Shown one piece after another: positions 10,091 through 19,922 of a DNA stretch of 64,000 nucleotides. Position 1 is the first letter of the stretch. Every line of letters begins with the position of its first letter. The notes under the pieces were generated by a model that was not told where the DNA came from, did not search any database, and saw only the letters and a program-made list of their open reading frames with translations. Source of the stretch: Citrobacter sp. FP75 (GTDB lineage: Bacteria > Pseudomonadota > Gammaproteobacteria > Enterobacterales > Enterobacteriaceae); contig NZ_JAFDOE010000002.1 in the NCBI RefSeq assembly GCF_018342065.1, forward strand, positions 496,001 to 560,000, in the 5' to 3' direction. The translations under genes and the position numbers were made by a program.

Positions 10091-11455
10091 TCAGGCGCAG
10101 ATTTCGTAGCAAGGGATGTAAGCCGAGCCTGGCAACTTCATGCGGTGCTGTGCAACAAAGCCCTGCAGCAGGTCGTCCATGCGGCGCATCATCTCGCGGT
10201 CACCGTGGATTTTGTACGGGCCAAACTCTTCAATGGCGCGAATGCCGACTTCCTTGACGTTACCCGCGACGATGCCGGAGAACGCGCGACGCAGGTCTGC
10301 CGCCAGCACTTCAACCGGTTGGTCGGGGTACAGCTTCAGGTTAGCCATATTTTCATGGGACGGCTCAAACGGCATCTGCAAATCAGGCGCAATACGAATC
10401 GACCAGTTAAAGCTGTAGGCATCGCCGGTGTCGCGGCGGTTCTCTTTCACCAGCGGCATCGCTTTTTTCATCAGACGGGCAACTTCTGAAGCATCGTCAA
10501 TGATAATGCGGTAGTGGCGACGTGCCTCTTCTCCCAGCGTGTGTACGATAAACTCATCCAGCACGCGGAAGTAGTCTGCACTCTCTTTTGGCCCGGTCAG
10601 GATCAGCGGCAGCACCTGCTCTTTGTTCGCCGGGTTCATCAGGATCCCCAACAGATACAGCAACTCTTCCGCCGTCCCTACGCCGCCCGGGAAAATAATA
10701 ATGCCGTGGGCGATACGTACAAACGCTTCCAGACGTTTTTCAATGTCCGGCATGATGATCAGTTCGTTGACCAGCGGGTTAGGTGGCTCAGCGGCGATAA
10801 TAGACGGCTCGGTCATGCCGATAAAACGGCTGTCGCGGTAACGCTGCTGGGCGTGGCCCACAGCGGCACCTTTCATGGGCGCTTCCATCGCACCTGGACC
10901 GCAGCCGGTACAAATGTTCAGTTCACGCAGGCCCAATTGGGTACCGACGCGACGAGCATACAGGTACTCATTTTCGTTAATGGAGTGACCGCCCCAGCAG
11001 ACCACCATGTTCGGCGCTTCACCGACGTGCAGTGCCCGGGCGTTACGCAGGATGGAAAAGACGAGGTTGGTAATGTGAACCGAACTTTCGAGATCCAGAT
11101 GCTGAAAACGACCGGCGTTATGGATCTGGCCGTTGACGAAAAGAATGTCGCGCAGTACGGCAAACAGGTTGGCCTGCAGCGCACGAATAATGCGCCCATC
11201 AACAAACGCGTCTTCAGGCGGATTAATCAGTTCCAGCTTCACGCCACGTTCGCGGCGCAGCACGTTAATGTCGAAACTTTCAAAACGAGACAGCAGCTCT
11301 TTGCTGTTGTCGGTCAAACTGCCGGAGTTCAGGACGGCAAGCGAACAGTTACGAAACAGTTGATACAAGTCGCTGCTGGCCGTGCGTTTAAGCATATCGA
11401 CTTCCAGCTGCGACAACATATCCATTGAGCCAAGCGGGCTAATATGTGTAATCAA
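10091..11455 (-). CDS. ppnN: Pyrimidine/purine nucleotide 5'-monophosphate nucleosidase
   Basis: The 454-residue cytoplasmic enzyme hydrolyses nucleoside monophosphates to free base and ribose 5-phosphate. The central LOG (lysine decarboxylase-like Rossmann) domain carries the PGGxGTxxE signature in [16 protein letters not shown], and [14 protein letters not shown] lies before it. The N-terminal and C-terminal extensions are those of PpnN (formerly YgdH). In E. coli the enzyme is stimulated by ppGpp, and relA is in the same window. Length and neighbours (sdaC, queF) match E. coli. Confidence 0.94.
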   Translation of the reverse strand: MITHISPLGSMDMLSQLEVDMLKRTASSDLYQLFRNCSLAVLNSGSLTDNSKELLSRFESFDINVLRRERGVKLELINPPEDAFVDGRIIRALQANLFAVLRDILFVNGQIHNAGRFQHLDLESSVHITNLVFSILRNARALHVGEAPNMVVCWGGHSINENEYLYARRVGTQLGLRELNICTGCGPGAMEAPMKGAAVGHAQQRYRDSRFIGMTEPSIIAAEPPNPLVNELIIMPDIEKRLEAFVRIAHGIIIFPGGVGTAEELLYLLGILMNPANKEQVLPLILTGPKESADYFRVLDEFIVHTLGEEARRHYRIIIDDASEVARLMKKAMPLVKENRRDTGDAYSFNWSIRIAPDLQMPFEPSHENMANLKLYPDQPVEVLAADLRRAFSGIVAGNVKEVGIRAIEEFGPYKIHGDREMMRRMDDLLQGFVAQHRMKLPGSAYIPCYEICA

Positions 11456-11568
11456 GTAAACTCCTTACGGGACGAGAGACATCATCCTCTGTTGATTACA
11501 ATAGCTCTGGCTTATGACCTTTCACAACCTTGCGCACGGAATCCGGCACGCAAAATTGAGAAAAAAGG

Positions 11569-12417
11569 TTACTGACGTACCAGTCTGCCGATGGCAGGGA
11601 CAAAATCGGTGTTGGTTCGCCACGGATTAATGTCCAGACCACCGCGACGCGTGTAGCGTGCGTAGACGCTCAGCTTTTCTGGCTGGCAGAAGCGCAGAAT
11701 GTCATTGAAAATGCGCTCCACGCACTGTTCGTGAAATTCATTATGGTGACGGAAGGAGACCAGGTAACGCAGCAGCTTTTCCCTGTCGATTTTGCGCCCA
11801 CGATACTGAATTTGTATGGAACCCCAGTCGGGCTGGTGGGTGATCAAACAGTTGGATTTCAGCAGATGACTGACCAGTGTCTCTTCCACCGCTTTCTCGC
11901 CGCTTACGGCGTTTTCCAGATAGTCTGTGCTGAACTGGTAGTTGTCGATGATGATGTCCTGATCGTCGATGCAGGTACCATTGAAATGGGCAATTGGCTG
12001 CCCTTCCAGTTCGTCGATACGGTATAGGGCAACGTGGACATCACCCATGGCACAGGCGCGCAGATCGTTTTCCAGCGTTTGGCGAACTGCATCCCACGAA
12101 TCAAAGCGGGTTTGGTTAAAACTGTTCAGGTAAAGCTTAAAGCTTTTCGATTCAATCAAATTCACGCTGGTGTAATCTAATTCCACGTGCCCGACGGCAA
12201 CCTGCGGCAAGCCGTTGGTATTCAGCCATGACAGTTCATACAGCGTCCAGATATCGGCACCGTGAAACGGCAGATTATCGGCCTTTAAATCCAGCGGGTC
12301 GCGGTTCAGGCTACGAGGAACGCCCTGCAACAAACTTGAGTCGTAATTATCCCGGTAATCCGTTGATTTACCGAGCGTCAGGCCGTTAAGCGCCTGATGG
12401 TTTTCATAAGAGGACAT
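11569..12417 (-). CDS. queF: NADPH-dependent 7-cyano-7-deazaguanine (preQ0) reductase
   Basis: The 282-residue enzyme reduces the nitrile preQ0 to the amine preQ1, a step in queuosine tRNA modification. It is the long, two-domain YqcD-type QueF. The catalytic pair is visible in [13 protein letters not shown], where the Cys forms the thioimide adduct and the Asp seven residues later is the proton donor. The substrate-binding [17 protein letters not shown] motif is present. queE and queD, earlier steps of the same pathway, are about 26 kb further on in this window. Confidence 0.95.
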   Translation of the reverse strand: MSSYENHQALNGLTLGKSTDYRDNYDSSLLQGVPRSLNRDPLDLKADNLPFHGADIWTLYELSWLNTNGLPQVAVGHVELDYTSVNLIESKSFKLYLNSFNQTRFDSWDAVRQTLENDLRACAMGDVHVALYRIDELEGQPIAHFNGTCIDDQDIIIDNYQFSTDYLENAVSGEKAVEETLVSHLLKSNCLITHQPDWGSIQIQYRGRKIDREKLLRYLVSFRHHNEFHEQCVERIFNDILRFCQPEKLSVYARYTRRGGLDINPWRTNTDFVPAIGRLVRQ

Positions 12418-12485
12418 GTTTCACCGTCATAAACCAGATACACTATGCGACAAGTGTATCCTGGCTTTTGTGAAGAGAGAAATCA

Positions 12486-13031
12486 GTGGACGAATTGACT
12501 GCGCAGGCGCTAACGGCCTTTACGACACGTTATTGCGATGCATGGCATGAAAAAAACAACAGTTGGCCGCTCAGCGAAGAATTGTATGGCGTACCTTCCC
12601 CATGCATTATTTCCACTACCAGCGATGCCGTGTTCTGGCAGCCTCAGCCGTTTGTGGGCGAACCGAATGTAAACGCGGTTGAACGCGCCTTTGATATCGT
12701 GATACAACCCGCCGTTCACTCTTTTTACACCACCCAGTTTGCCGGGGATATGCACGCGCAGTTTGCGGATGAAAAGCTCACTTTGCTGCAAACCTGGAGC
12801 GAAGATGACTTCAGGCGAGTTCAGGAAAACCTGATAGGCCACCTGGTCACGCAAAAGCGGCTCAAGCTCTCGCCGACGCTTTTTATTGCGACGCAAGAAA
12901 ATGAACTGGATGTCATTTCGGTGTGTAATTTGTCCGGCGAAGTGTGCAAAGAAACGCTGGGAACCCGTAAACGAACGGTGCTGGCGGTCTCCCTTGCGGA
13001 ATTCCTGACTCAACTTAAGCCGGTTCTGTAA
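12486..13031 (+). CDS. syd: SecY-interacting protein Syd
   Basis: The protein has 181 residues and is divergent from queF across 68 bases. Syd is a soluble protein that associates with the inner face of the membrane through SecY and was proposed to check the SecYEG translocon. It has no membrane segment. It matches the E. coli protein in length and flank (queF on one side, csrB on the other); recognition is from overall sequence such as [30 protein letters not shown], read here as two adjoining parts. Confidence 0.93.
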   Translation: MDELTAQALTAFTTRYCDAWHEKNNSWPLSEELYGVPSPCIISTTSDAVFWQPQPFVGEPNVNAVERAFDIVIQPAVHSFYTTQFAGDMHAQFADEKLTLLQTWSEDDFRRVQENLIGHLVTQKRLKLSPTLFIATQENELDVISVCNLSGEVCKETLGTRKRTVLAVSLAEFLTQLKPVL

Positions 13032-13050
13032 TCCATTTCGCCCTAAATCT

Positions 13051-13068
13051 TGTGAGAGATCTCTTACA
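13051..13068. promoter_or_regulatory. UvrY (BarA-UvrY) binding palindrome upstream of csrB
   Basis: TGTGAGAGATCTCTTACA is an 18-base near-perfect palindrome about 175 bases before the csrB start. It matches the distal UvrY site known upstream of E. coli csrB. The AT-rich stretch that follows (13090-13190) is where IHF is expected to bind and bend the DNA. Confidence 0.8.
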
Positions 13069-13206
13069 AACCCTGTAGGAGATCGCCAGGTAATAAGTAA
13101 AGACTTAATGAAGTGATAAAATATTAACTATCTATAATTCAATTGGTTAATGTTTTATCACCCACTTTCATACGAAAATATACTTAAGGATATGCCTGTA
13201 AGCACC

Positions 13207-13235
13207 TTGTAAGACAAAGCAAAACAGGCGATTCT
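13207..13235 (+). promoter_or_regulatory. csrB core promoter
   Basis: TTGTAA (13207-13212) and GATTCT (13230-13235) are separated by 17 bases. The -10 lies six bases before the expected RNA start at 13242. Confidence 0.65.
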
Positions 13236-13241
13236 ATCTCC

Positions 13242-13604
13242 GTCGACAAGGAGTCGCACAACGAAGTGAACATCAGGATGATGACACTTCAGCAGGACAC
13301 GCCAGGACGGTGTAGCAAGGACAGGCTTCAGGATGAAGCAAAGAGGAAAACGCCGGATGCGTTAAGGGACACCTCCAGGAAGGAGAATGAGAGCCGGTCA
13401 GGATGGTCGGTGGGTCAGGATGGCCAGGACACTTCAGGATGAAGTTTTCACATCGGGGTGATGTGGGCAGGATGCAAAAGTTCAGGATGAACGCGGTCGC
13501 AAGGCCACAGGAAAAGTTGTCACGGATGAGCAGGGAGCACTAAAAGTAGCTGGAATGCTGCGAAACGAACCGGGAGCACTGTTTTTACAGTGCTCCCTTT
13601 TTTT
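13242..13604 (+). ncRNA. csrB: CsrB, CsrA-sequestering regulatory RNA
   Basis: An RNA of about 363 bases starting at GTCGAC. I counted 22 GGA triplets, many as CAGGATGA or CAGGAC in hairpin loops, which bind and titrate the translational regulator CsrA. Much of the sequence is recognisably that of E. coli CsrB, including AGTAGCTGGAATGCTGCG before the terminator. The terminator pairs GGGAGCACTG with CAGTGCTCCC and ends in a T-run at 13598-13604. Position between syd and yqcC is conserved. BarA, the sensor kinase that drives its transcription via UvrY, is encoded about 9 kb downstream. Confidence 0.95.
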
Positions 13605-13663
13605 ATTTCCTTTCCACAAATGCTATTCTTCGCGCCAGATTTTTCATCAACGAGGTTAATTTC

Positions 13664-13993
13664 ATGACCACTCATGACCGTGTGCGCCAGCAGCTCCATG
13701 CGCTTGAAGCGCTGCTGCGTGAACATAATCACTGGCGGATGGATGAGCCAGAGGCGCATCTGCTTACCAGCACGCAGCCTTTTTGTATGGATACCATGGA
13801 GCCGGTTGAATGGCTGCAATGGGTGTTGATTCCCCGTATGCATGCCCTGCTGGATAACGCCCAGCCGCTTCCGGACGCGTTCGCCATTGCGCCGTATTAT
13901 GAAATGGCGCTGACTGCCGATCATCCACAGCGTGAAGCGATCCTGGTTGCACTGCAGGCGCTGGATGCGCTGTTCACCAGTGATAATGCCTGA
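13664..13993 (+). CDS. yqcC: YqcC family protein, function unknown
   Basis: A 109-residue cytoplasmic protein of the YqcC family (DUF446), a small mostly helical protein of unknown function. It is acidic and has the repeated pattern HALEALLREHNHW and LQALDALFTS. Its last base overlaps the truC start (TGATG), so it is translated together with the tRNA pseudouridine synthase. Gene order csrB-yqcC-truC-yqcA is as in E. coli. Confidence 0.92.
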   Translation: MTTHDRVRQQLHALEALLREHNHWRMDEPEAHLLTSTQPFCMDTMEPVEWLQWVLIPRMHALLDNAQPLPDAFAIAPYYEMALTADHPQREAILVALQALDALFTSDNA

Positions 13994-14775
13994 TGCTGGA
14001 GATTCTCTATCAGGACGAATGGCTGGTGGCGGTGAATAAACCCTCTGGCTGGCTGGTTCACCGCAGTTGGCTCGACCGCGACGAGAAAGTGGTGGTGATG
14101 CAAACGGTACGTGACCAGATTGGTCAGCATGTTTATACCGTGCATCGCCTTGACCGACCGACATCTGGGGTGCTGCTGATGGGGCTGTCCAGCGAAGCCG
14201 GGCGTCTGCTGTCACAGCAGTTTGAACAGCATAAAATCCACAAGCGTTATCATGCAATTGTGCGTGGCTGGCTGATGGATGACGCGGTGTTGGATTACCC
14301 GCTGGTGGAAGAGTTGGACAAAATTGCCGATAAATTTGCCCGTGAAGATAAGGATCCGCAGCCTGCGGTCACCCATTATCGCGGACTGGCAACAGTGGAA
14401 ATGCCGGTTGCCACTGGACGCTATCCGACCACCCGTTACGGGCTGGTGGAGCTCGATCCTAAAACCGGTCGTAAACATCAGCTCAGAAGGCATCTGTCCC
14501 ATTTGCGCCATCCTATTATTGGCGACAGTAAGCACGGCGATTTGCGGCAAAACCGCAGCGCTGCGGAGCATTTCGGCTGCCAGCGTTTAATGCTGCATGC
14601 CAGCCAGCTTACGCTTACCCATCCGTTCACCGGCGAGCCATTGGTGATTCGCGCCGGGCTGGATGATGTCTGGATGCAGGCGTTATCACAGTTTGGCTGG
14701 CGCGGACTTCTCCCTGAGAATGAAAGGGTTGAGTTCAGCGAGCGGTCAGGTCAGGATGAGCAGATAGATTCTTAA
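13993..14775 (+). CDS. truC: tRNA pseudouridine(65) synthase
   Basis: The 260-residue enzyme makes pseudouridine at position 65 in the T-arm of certain tRNAs. It belongs to the RluA family, with catalytic Asp54 in [35 protein letters not shown] is the conserved uridine-binding/RluA C-terminal motif, here seen in two parts. It overlaps yqcC upstream and precedes yqcA by 19 bases. Confidence 0.95.
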   Translation: MLEILYQDEWLVAVNKPSGWLVHRSWLDRDEKVVVMQTVRDQIGQHVYTVHRLDRPTSGVLLMGLSSEAGRLLSQQFEQHKIHKRYHAIVRGWLMDDAVLDYPLVEELDKIADKFAREDKDPQPAVTHYRGLATVEMPVATGRYPTTRYGLVELDPKTGRKHQLRRHLSHLRHPIIGDSKHGDLRQNRSAAEHFGCQRLMLHASQLTLTHPFTGEPLVIRAGLDDVWMQALSQFGWRGLLPENERVEFSERSGQDEQIDS

Positions 14776-14794
14776 GTCCCTGGAGATAAAGGTT

Positions 14795-15244
14795 ATGGCG
14801 GAAATTGGTATTTTTGTCGGTACGATGTATGGAAACGCGTTGCTGGTAGCCGAAGAGGCTGAAGCTATCCTTACCGCACAGGGCCATAAGGCCACGGTAT
14901 TTGAAGATCCAGAACTGACTGACTGGCAGGCGTATCAGGATAAATATGTCCTGGTGGTGACCTCGACGACCGGGCAGGGCGATCTCCCGGACAGCATTGT
15001 GCCGTTGTTTCAGGGGATCAAAGATAATCTCGGTTTTCAGCCAAATCTGCATTATGGCGTTATCGCACTCGGCGACAGTAGTTACGTTAACTTCTGTAAC
15101 GGCGGAAAACAGTTTGACGCGTTGTTACAGGAACAAAGCGCGCAGCGCGTGGGGGAGATGTTGCTGATTGACGCCAGCGAGCACCCTGAGCCGGAAAGTG
15201 AATCTAACCCCTGGGTAGAAAACTGGGGAGCCTTGCTTAAATAA
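14795..15244 (+). CDS. yqcA: Flavodoxin YqcA
   Basis: A 149-residue flavodoxin. The FMN phosphate-binding loop is [15 protein letters not shown] near the start, the isoalloxazine-side loop is [13 protein letters not shown], and [16 protein letters not shown] is the third conserved loop. It carries electrons in the cytoplasm; its partner is not known with certainty. It ends the yqcC-truC-yqcA unit. Confidence 0.93.
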   Translation: MAEIGIFVGTMYGNALLVAEEAEAILTAQGHKATVFEDPELTDWQAYQDKYVLVVTSTTGQGDLPDSIVPLFQGIKDNLGFQPNLHYGVIALGDSSYVNFCNGGKQFDALLQEQSAQRVGEMLLIDASEHPEPESESNPWVENWGALLK

Positions 15245-15250
15245 TGCCTC

Positions 15251-15277
15251 GCCCGGCGGCGCTTCGCTTGCACGGGC
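15251..15277. repeat. REP-like palindrome after yqcA
   Basis: GCCCGGCGGCGCTTCG followed by CTTGCACGGGC is a compact, diverged REP-type palindrome starting six bases after the yqcA stop. It may also stabilise the transcript end. Confidence 0.6.
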
Positions 15278-15379
15278 CTGTAACAAATGATGGGCATGAA
15301 GAGACTAATCTGACTATCAATAAGGATAAATCGCTTTAATTTATCTGCATTATAAATACAATTATATAGTTTTATTTGT

Positions 15380-15415
15380 AGCCCGAATTTATATAAATTA
15401 AATTCGGGCTTTTTA
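15380..15415. terminator. Strong AT/GC hairpin terminator upstream of the AT-rich island
   Basis: AGCCCGAATTTA and TAAATTCGGGCT pair around a short AT loop and are followed by TTTTATT. It insulates the yqcA transcript from the AT-rich genes beyond. The rest of the gap 15278-15557 is AT-rich with no gene I can support. Confidence 0.75.
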
Positions 15416-15557
15416 TTATTTATGAGATCAAAAGCACAAACAAATAATCCTGTCTCGTATTTTAATAAAAAGACAGGTCCGTAATCTATATTTTGTGAGT
15501 GAATAACTGAGATGAAAATGATAACTACGGAAAATTATTAAGCTAAGGAGATGCAAT

Positions 15558-16301
15558 TTGTTTACTTTGTTTAATGCACGGGATTTTAGTCAAAGTGCCA
15601 GATTAGAAGACTTTGAAAAAATACTGACACCTAAAGAAGGTCTGAGGTTAGCAAAGGTATACTATGAACTCGACGATAATAAAAATCAGCGCTCAGCTAT
15701 ATTTTGCCTGCCACAGAGAAAATGGAATGTAAACCGATATTCTTCCAGTGCGTATGAAAGGCCCCCAGGTGGTAGATGTAATCCCATTTATGATGAGATA
15801 CAACACAAATTATACGTGGGCTGGATAATAGCTAGAAACATCAGCGAAACTGATAAAAATAATGAGAACAACAGGCTATATAGGTGTTGGTCTTGATTTT
15901 GCTAGTTATACAACTAACGTTTATGAGGCTTGCGCAAAAGGACGTGAAAGCGAATGCAGAAAGGCAGCGATAACGGAGTATAGTAAATTTGGTGGTAAAC
16001 AAGTAGCAAGTCTTGCTGGCGGCGCTGCCGGGGGAATTATGGGGAGAGCCGCTTGTACATGGGTTCTGGGATTGATTACATCAGAAGCTGGAGGTATTGG
16101 CGAAAGTGTATGCCTGGTAAGTGGCATTGCTTCAAGTATTACAGGAGGGAAAATTGCCGAAAAATGGGGGGGATATATGGAGGGGGAATTGGAACTACTA
16201 TAAATAATAAAATGGATAGTTTAAATCCAATAATACGTGATCCAGATTCCTTTAATGAAGACACAGGGATTATTTTATATGAAAAATTATTTAATCAATA
16301 A
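15558..16301 (+). pseudogene. Frameshifted glycine-rich protein gene, possible secreted-effector remnant
   Basis: A TTG at 15558 with AAGGAG seven bases before it starts a frame that runs to 15897. The coding signal then moves to the +1 frame (IGVGLDFASYTTNVYEACAKG onwards) and returns to the original frame near the G-run at 16166-16187, ending NPIIRDPDSFNEDTGII at 16301. Joined, this gives about 245 residues: a polar N-terminal part, then a hydrophobic glycine/alanine-rich region (SLAGGAAGGIMGRA, VSGIASSITGG) that could insert in membranes. The two frameshifts compensate, so either real decay or homopolymer sequencing error is possible. Such Gly-rich C-terminal regions occur in polymorphic-toxin and type VI effector proteins; I do not recognise a catalytic domain. 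Base composition is far more AT-rich than the neighbours. Confidence 0.55.
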
Positions 16302-16698
16302 CTTTGAAGCCATTAGCATGAGTCTTTTTATAGCCCTTGTTATTGTTATGATTATATTGATTTTCATGTCTTATATAATTAATGAAGATAACTACAAAAA
16401 AACATCTCATTTATATGAAAAGCAATTTGGGAATCTCCCTTTTACAGCAAGGATGGCAAGAAACGCTAGTTTAATTGGCTCACCAGGAATTTATTTGGCA
16501 AAAGTGGATTTTATTATGTCTAGCCTTCTGCTTCCATATAATCGAGTGTTTAATCATGGCATGAGTTTTGATGAGTATTTTTTCATTCGGACTCTACCTT
16601 CAGAGCTGACTACAGGTTTCAAAGTTGAAGCCATATTATGGGTTATAGAAATTATTATACTTTTTTGCTTTATATTATTGAATGTTTTCTTTTACTAA
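16279..16698 (+). CDS. Small membrane protein, possible immunity partner
   Basis: I do not recognise this 139-residue protein. It has one strong hydrophobic segment near the N-terminus (MSLFIALVIVMIILIFMSY), a soluble middle with DNYKKTSHLYEKQFGNLPF, and a second hydrophobic segment at the C-terminus (ILWVIEIIILFCFILLNVF). The ATG at 16279 overlaps the end of the preceding broken gene by 23 bases, the tight spacing seen in toxin/immunity pairs. It is intact and AT-rich. An immunity role is inference from context and topology only; the start at 16237 would add a less plausible polar leader. Confidence 0.6.
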   Translation: MKNYLINNFEAISMSLFIALVIVMIILIFMSYIINEDNYKKTSHLYEKQFGNLPFTARMARNASLIGSPGIYLAKVDFIMSSLLLPYNRVFNHGMSFDEYFFIRTLPSELTTGFKVEAILWVIEIIILFCFILLNVFFY

Positions 16699-16702
16699 AA
16701 AA

Positions 16703-16730
16703 AGCCCACTTAACGTGGGCTATATTTTTT
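16703..16730 (+). terminator. Terminator of the AT-rich island
   Basis: AGCCCAC (16703-16709) and GTGGGCT (16715-16721) pair around five bases and are followed by TATATTTTTT. It ends transcription of the small membrane protein gene. Confidence 0.8.
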
Positions 16731-17206
16731 ATTTCAATATCCCATATTCCTGATCAACAATCTCACCATAAGTAGCGGCAGGTAATAACCCACTAAAAAA
16801 CATTTGGGTTCACGTAGGAGCTGGTCCGCAACCTAAGAGATCAGTATCCCACTGTTAGTCGTCATAGCCGTAGCGCCTTAAACCCGGGTCGGTACCGTTG
16901 GTTATATGCAGCCGTCATATGGCAACAAATCTCCCATCAAACGCCAATTTCGTGAAGCATCTTCCATTCACTTAGGCTTATGCCATAAACAACCTCATTC
17001 ATCTCCTGCAATGTTGTGTTTTTGCACGGTGAGGGTAAGAGGCACTCCTTCATATACTTTTCACGTCAGTTCCCGGAAAGGCAGCGAGTCAGAATAAAAC
17101 GGCCCTGAGCTGTACCAAAACTGCCACACACTAACCTCTCATTCTGATCACCCTACAGGTGCTGTACAGAATGAACTGGCGAAAGCCAGGATTCAGGAGT
17201 GCAACA
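16731..17206. other. Intergenic region between the AT-rich island and gudP
   Basis: No gene longer than about 40 codons is supported here. The minus strand holds a 38-codon ORF (16937-17053) and a 24-codon ORF (16729-16803), which could be remnants of the island. The gudP promoter must lie in the right half; a short repeat TACAG/CTGTA occurs at about 17153-17166. No CdaR operator could be identified with confidence. Confidence 0.5.
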
Positions 17207-18559
17207 ATGAGTTCATTAAGTCAGGCGGCGAGCAGCGCGGAAAAGCGCACAAACGCTCGTTACTGGATAGTGGTGATGCTGTTTATCGTCACATCCTTCA
17301 ACTACGGCGACCGCGCCACGTTATCCATTGCCGGTTCGGAGATGGCCAAAGATATTGGCCTGGATGCCGTCGGTATGGGTTATGTCTTCTCCGCGTTTTC
17401 ATGGGCCTATGTTATCGGTCAGATCCCTGGTGGCTGGTTGCTCGACCGCTTCGGTTCTAAACGTGTCTACTTCTGGTCGATCTTTATCTGGTCCATGTTT
17501 ACTTTGCTGCAGGGCTTCGTCGATATTTTTAGTGGCTTTGGCATTATTATCGCGCTGTTTACGCTGCGCTTTCTTGTCGGCCTGGCTGAAGCCCCTTCTT
17601 TCCCCGGAAACAGTCGTATTGTGGCGGCGTGGTTTCCGGCGCAGGAGAGGGGCACGGCGGTGTCGATTTTTAATTCCGCTCAGTACTTTGCCACCGTTAT
17701 CTTCGCGCCAATCATGGGCTGGCTGACTCACGAAGTGGGCTGGTCACACGTATTCTTCTTTATGGGCGGCCTCGGGATCGTTATCAGTTTTGTCTGGCTG
17801 AAGGTGATTCATGAACCTAATCAGCATCCTGGTGTGAACCAAAAAGAGCTGGATTACATTGCCGCAGGCGGCGCGCTGATCAACATGGATCAGGCGGCAG
17901 CCAAAGCCAAAGTACCGTTTAGCGTCAAGTGGGGGCAAATTAAGCAGTTGATTGGTTCACGCATGATGGTGGGGATTTACATCGGTCAGTACTGTATTAA
18001 CGCCCTTACTTACTTCTTTATTACCTGGTTCCCGGTTTATCTGGTGCAGGCGCGCGGCATGTCGATTCTGAAAGCCGGGTTCGTTGCGTCGGTTCCGGCT
18101 ATCTGCGGCTTCGTGGGCGGCGTGCTCGGCGGGATTATTTCTGACTGGTTGATGCGTCGTACCGGCTCGCTGAATATTGCGCGTAAAACGCCTATCGTCA
18201 TGGGTATGCTGCTGTCGATGGTGATGGTGTTCTGTAACTACGTCAACGTTGAGTGGATGATCATCGGCTTTATGGCACTGGCCTTCTTCGGTAAAGGCAT
18301 TGGGGCGCTGGGTTGGGCGGTGATGGCAGATACCGCGCCGAAAGAGATCAGCGGCCTCAGCGGCGGTCTGTTCAATATGTTTGGCAACATTTCCGGCATC
18401 GTGACGCCAATTGCTATCGGCTACATCGTTGGTACGACCGGCTCGTTCAATGGTGCGCTGATTTACGTTGGGGTGCATGCGTTGATTGCGGTGCTGAGCT
18501 ATCTGGTGCTGGTGGGTGATATTAAACGTATCGAATTGAAACCTGTCGCAGGACAATGA
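17207..18559 (+). CDS. gudP: D-glucarate/galactarate-type MFS transporter
   Basis: The 450-residue protein has twelve predicted membrane segments and belongs to the anion:cation symporter branch of the major facilitator family. It imports D-glucarate (and probably galactarate or glycerate). Visible signatures are [13 protein letters not shown] in helix 1, [17 protein letters not shown] in the loop between helices 2 and 3, and [17 protein letters not shown]. The ATG at 17207 follows AGGAG and gives the exact E. coli GudP length. Its stop codon overlaps an ATG run leading into gudX, so translation is coupled. Confidence 0.94.
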   Translation: MSSLSQAASSAEKRTNARYWIVVMLFIVTSFNYGDRATLSIAGSEMAKDIGLDAVGMGYVFSAFSWAYVIGQIPGGWLLDRFGSKRVYFWSIFIWSMFTLLQGFVDIFSGFGIIIALFTLRFLVGLAEAPSFPGNSRIVAAWFPAQERGTAVSIFNSAQYFATVIFAPIMGWLTHEVGWSHVFFFMGGLGIVISFVWLKVIHEPNQHPGVNQKELDYIAAGGALINMDQAAAKAKVPFSVKWGQIKQLIGSRMMVGIYIGQYCINALTYFFITWFPVYLVQARGMSILKAGFVASVPAICGFVGGVLGGIISDWLMRRTGSLNIARKTPIVMGMLLSMVMVFCNYVNVEWMIIGFMALAFFGKGIGALGWAVMADTAPKEISGLSGGLFNMFGNISGIVTPIAIGYIVGTTGSFNGALIYVGVHALIAVLSYLVLVGDIKRIELKPVAGQ

Positions 18560-18561
18560 TG

Positions 18562-19902
18562 ATGACAACACAATCAAGCCCCGTTATTACCGATATGAAG
18601 GTCATCCCGGTGGCCGGCCATGACAGTATGCTGCTCAACATCGGTGGCGCGCATAACGCGTATTTTACCCGCAATATCGTGGTACTTACCGACAACGCCG
18701 GCAATACCGGTGTCGGTGAAGCGCCGGGTGGTGAAGTGATTTATCAGACGCTCCTTGACGCTATTCCGATGGTGTTGGGTCAGGAAGTGGCCCGCCTGAA
18801 TAAAGTGGTGCAGCAGGTGCATAAAGGCAACCAGGCCGCTGATTTTGACACCTTCGGTAAAGGCGCCTGGACTTTCGAACTGCGGGTTAACGCGGTGGCT
18901 GCGCTGGAAGCGGCGCTGTTGGACCTGTTGGGCAAGGCGCTCAACGTGCCGGTCTGCGAACTGCTAGGTCCAGGCAAACAGCGTGATGCGGTAACCGTGC
19001 TGGGCTATCTGTTCTATGTTGGCGATCGCACGAAGACCGATTTGCCATATCTGGAGACGACGCCGGGTAACCATGACTGGTATCACCTGCGTCATCAGCG
19101 CGCGATGAGCAGTGAGGCCGTGGTGCGCCTGGCGGAAGCCTCGCAGGATCGCTATGGCTTTAAAGATTTCAAACTCAAAGGCGGCGTGCTGCCCGGCGAG
19201 CAGGAAATTGAAACCGCCCGTGTGCTGAAAAAACGCTTCCCGGATGCACGAATTACGGTCGATCCCAATGGAGCCTGGCTGCTGGATGAAGCCATCTCTT
19301 TGTGCAAAGGGCTGAACGATGTGCTGACCTACGCGGAAGATCCGTGCGGTGCCGAGCAGGGCTTCTCCGGGCGCGAAGTCATGGCCGAGTTTCGCCGTGC
19401 AACCGGGCTGCCGGTTGCAACCAACATGATCGCCACCAACTGGCGCGAAATGGGTCATGCGGTGATGCTGAATTCCGTCGATATTCCGCTGGCCGATCCG
19501 CACTTCTGGACGCTTTCCGGCGCGGTGCGTGTGGCACAGTTGTGCGACGACTGGGGCCTGACCTGGGGTTGTCACTCTAACAACCACTTTGATATCTCGC
19601 TGGCGATGTTTACTCACGTGGGTGCGGCTGCGCCGGGCAATCCGACAGCCATCGACACGCACTGGATTTGGCAGGAGGGCGATTGCCGCCTGACCAAAAA
19701 TCCACTGGAGATTAAGAGCGGGAAAATTGCCGTTCCGGACGTGCCTGGCCTGGGCGTGGAACTGGACTGGGATCAGGTGCTGAAGGCCCACGAAGCCTAC
19801 AAGAAACTGCCCGGCGGCGCGCGTAATGATGCAGGCCCGATGCAGTACCTGATCCCCGGATGGACTTTTGACCGTAAACGTCCCGTTTTCGGCCGTCACT
19901 GA
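18562..19902 (+). CDS. gudX: Glucarate dehydratase-related protein
   Basis: The 446-residue protein is a mandelate-racemase-type enolase superfamily member and a close paralogue of the next gene. The catalytic K-x-K is in DFKLKGG, metal ligands are in VDPNGAW and [10 protein letters not shown], and HSNNHFDIS holds the general-base His. GudX in E. coli has weak glucarate dehydratase activity and forms a complex with GudD. Three ATGs in a row overlap the gudP stop; the third (18562) gives the same length as E. coli GudX. Confidence 0.93.
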   Translation: MTTQSSPVITDMKVIPVAGHDSMLLNIGGAHNAYFTRNIVVLTDNAGNTGVGEAPGGEVIYQTLLDAIPMVLGQEVARLNKVVQQVHKGNQAADFDTFGKGAWTFELRVNAVAALEAALLDLLGKALNVPVCELLGPGKQRDAVTVLGYLFYVGDRTKTDLPYLETTPGNHDWYHLRHQRAMSSEAVVRLAEASQDRYGFKDFKLKGGVLPGEQEIETARVLKKRFPDARITVDPNGAWLLDEAISLCKGLNDVLTYAEDPCGAEQGFSGREVMAEFRRATGLPVATNMIATNWREMGHAVMLNSVDIPLADPHFWTLSGAVRVAQLCDDWGLTWGCHSNNHFDISLAMFTHVGAAAPGNPTAIDTHWIWQEGDCRLTKNPLEIKSGKIAVPDVPGLGVELDWDQVLKAHEAYKKLPGGARNDAGPMQYLIPGWTFDRKRPVFGRH

Positions 19903-19922
19903 TTTTGAATAAGGACACTATG

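Noticed and set aside
10514-11428. A 304-codon plus-strand frame opposite ppnN
   Set aside because: Shadow of ppnN; no ribosome-binding site and no recognisable protein features.
13242-13604. Tandem CAGGATGA repeats as a possible CRISPR or DNA repeat array
   Set aside because: The repeats are irregularly spaced GGA motifs of the CsrB RNA with a promoter and terminator in the right places.
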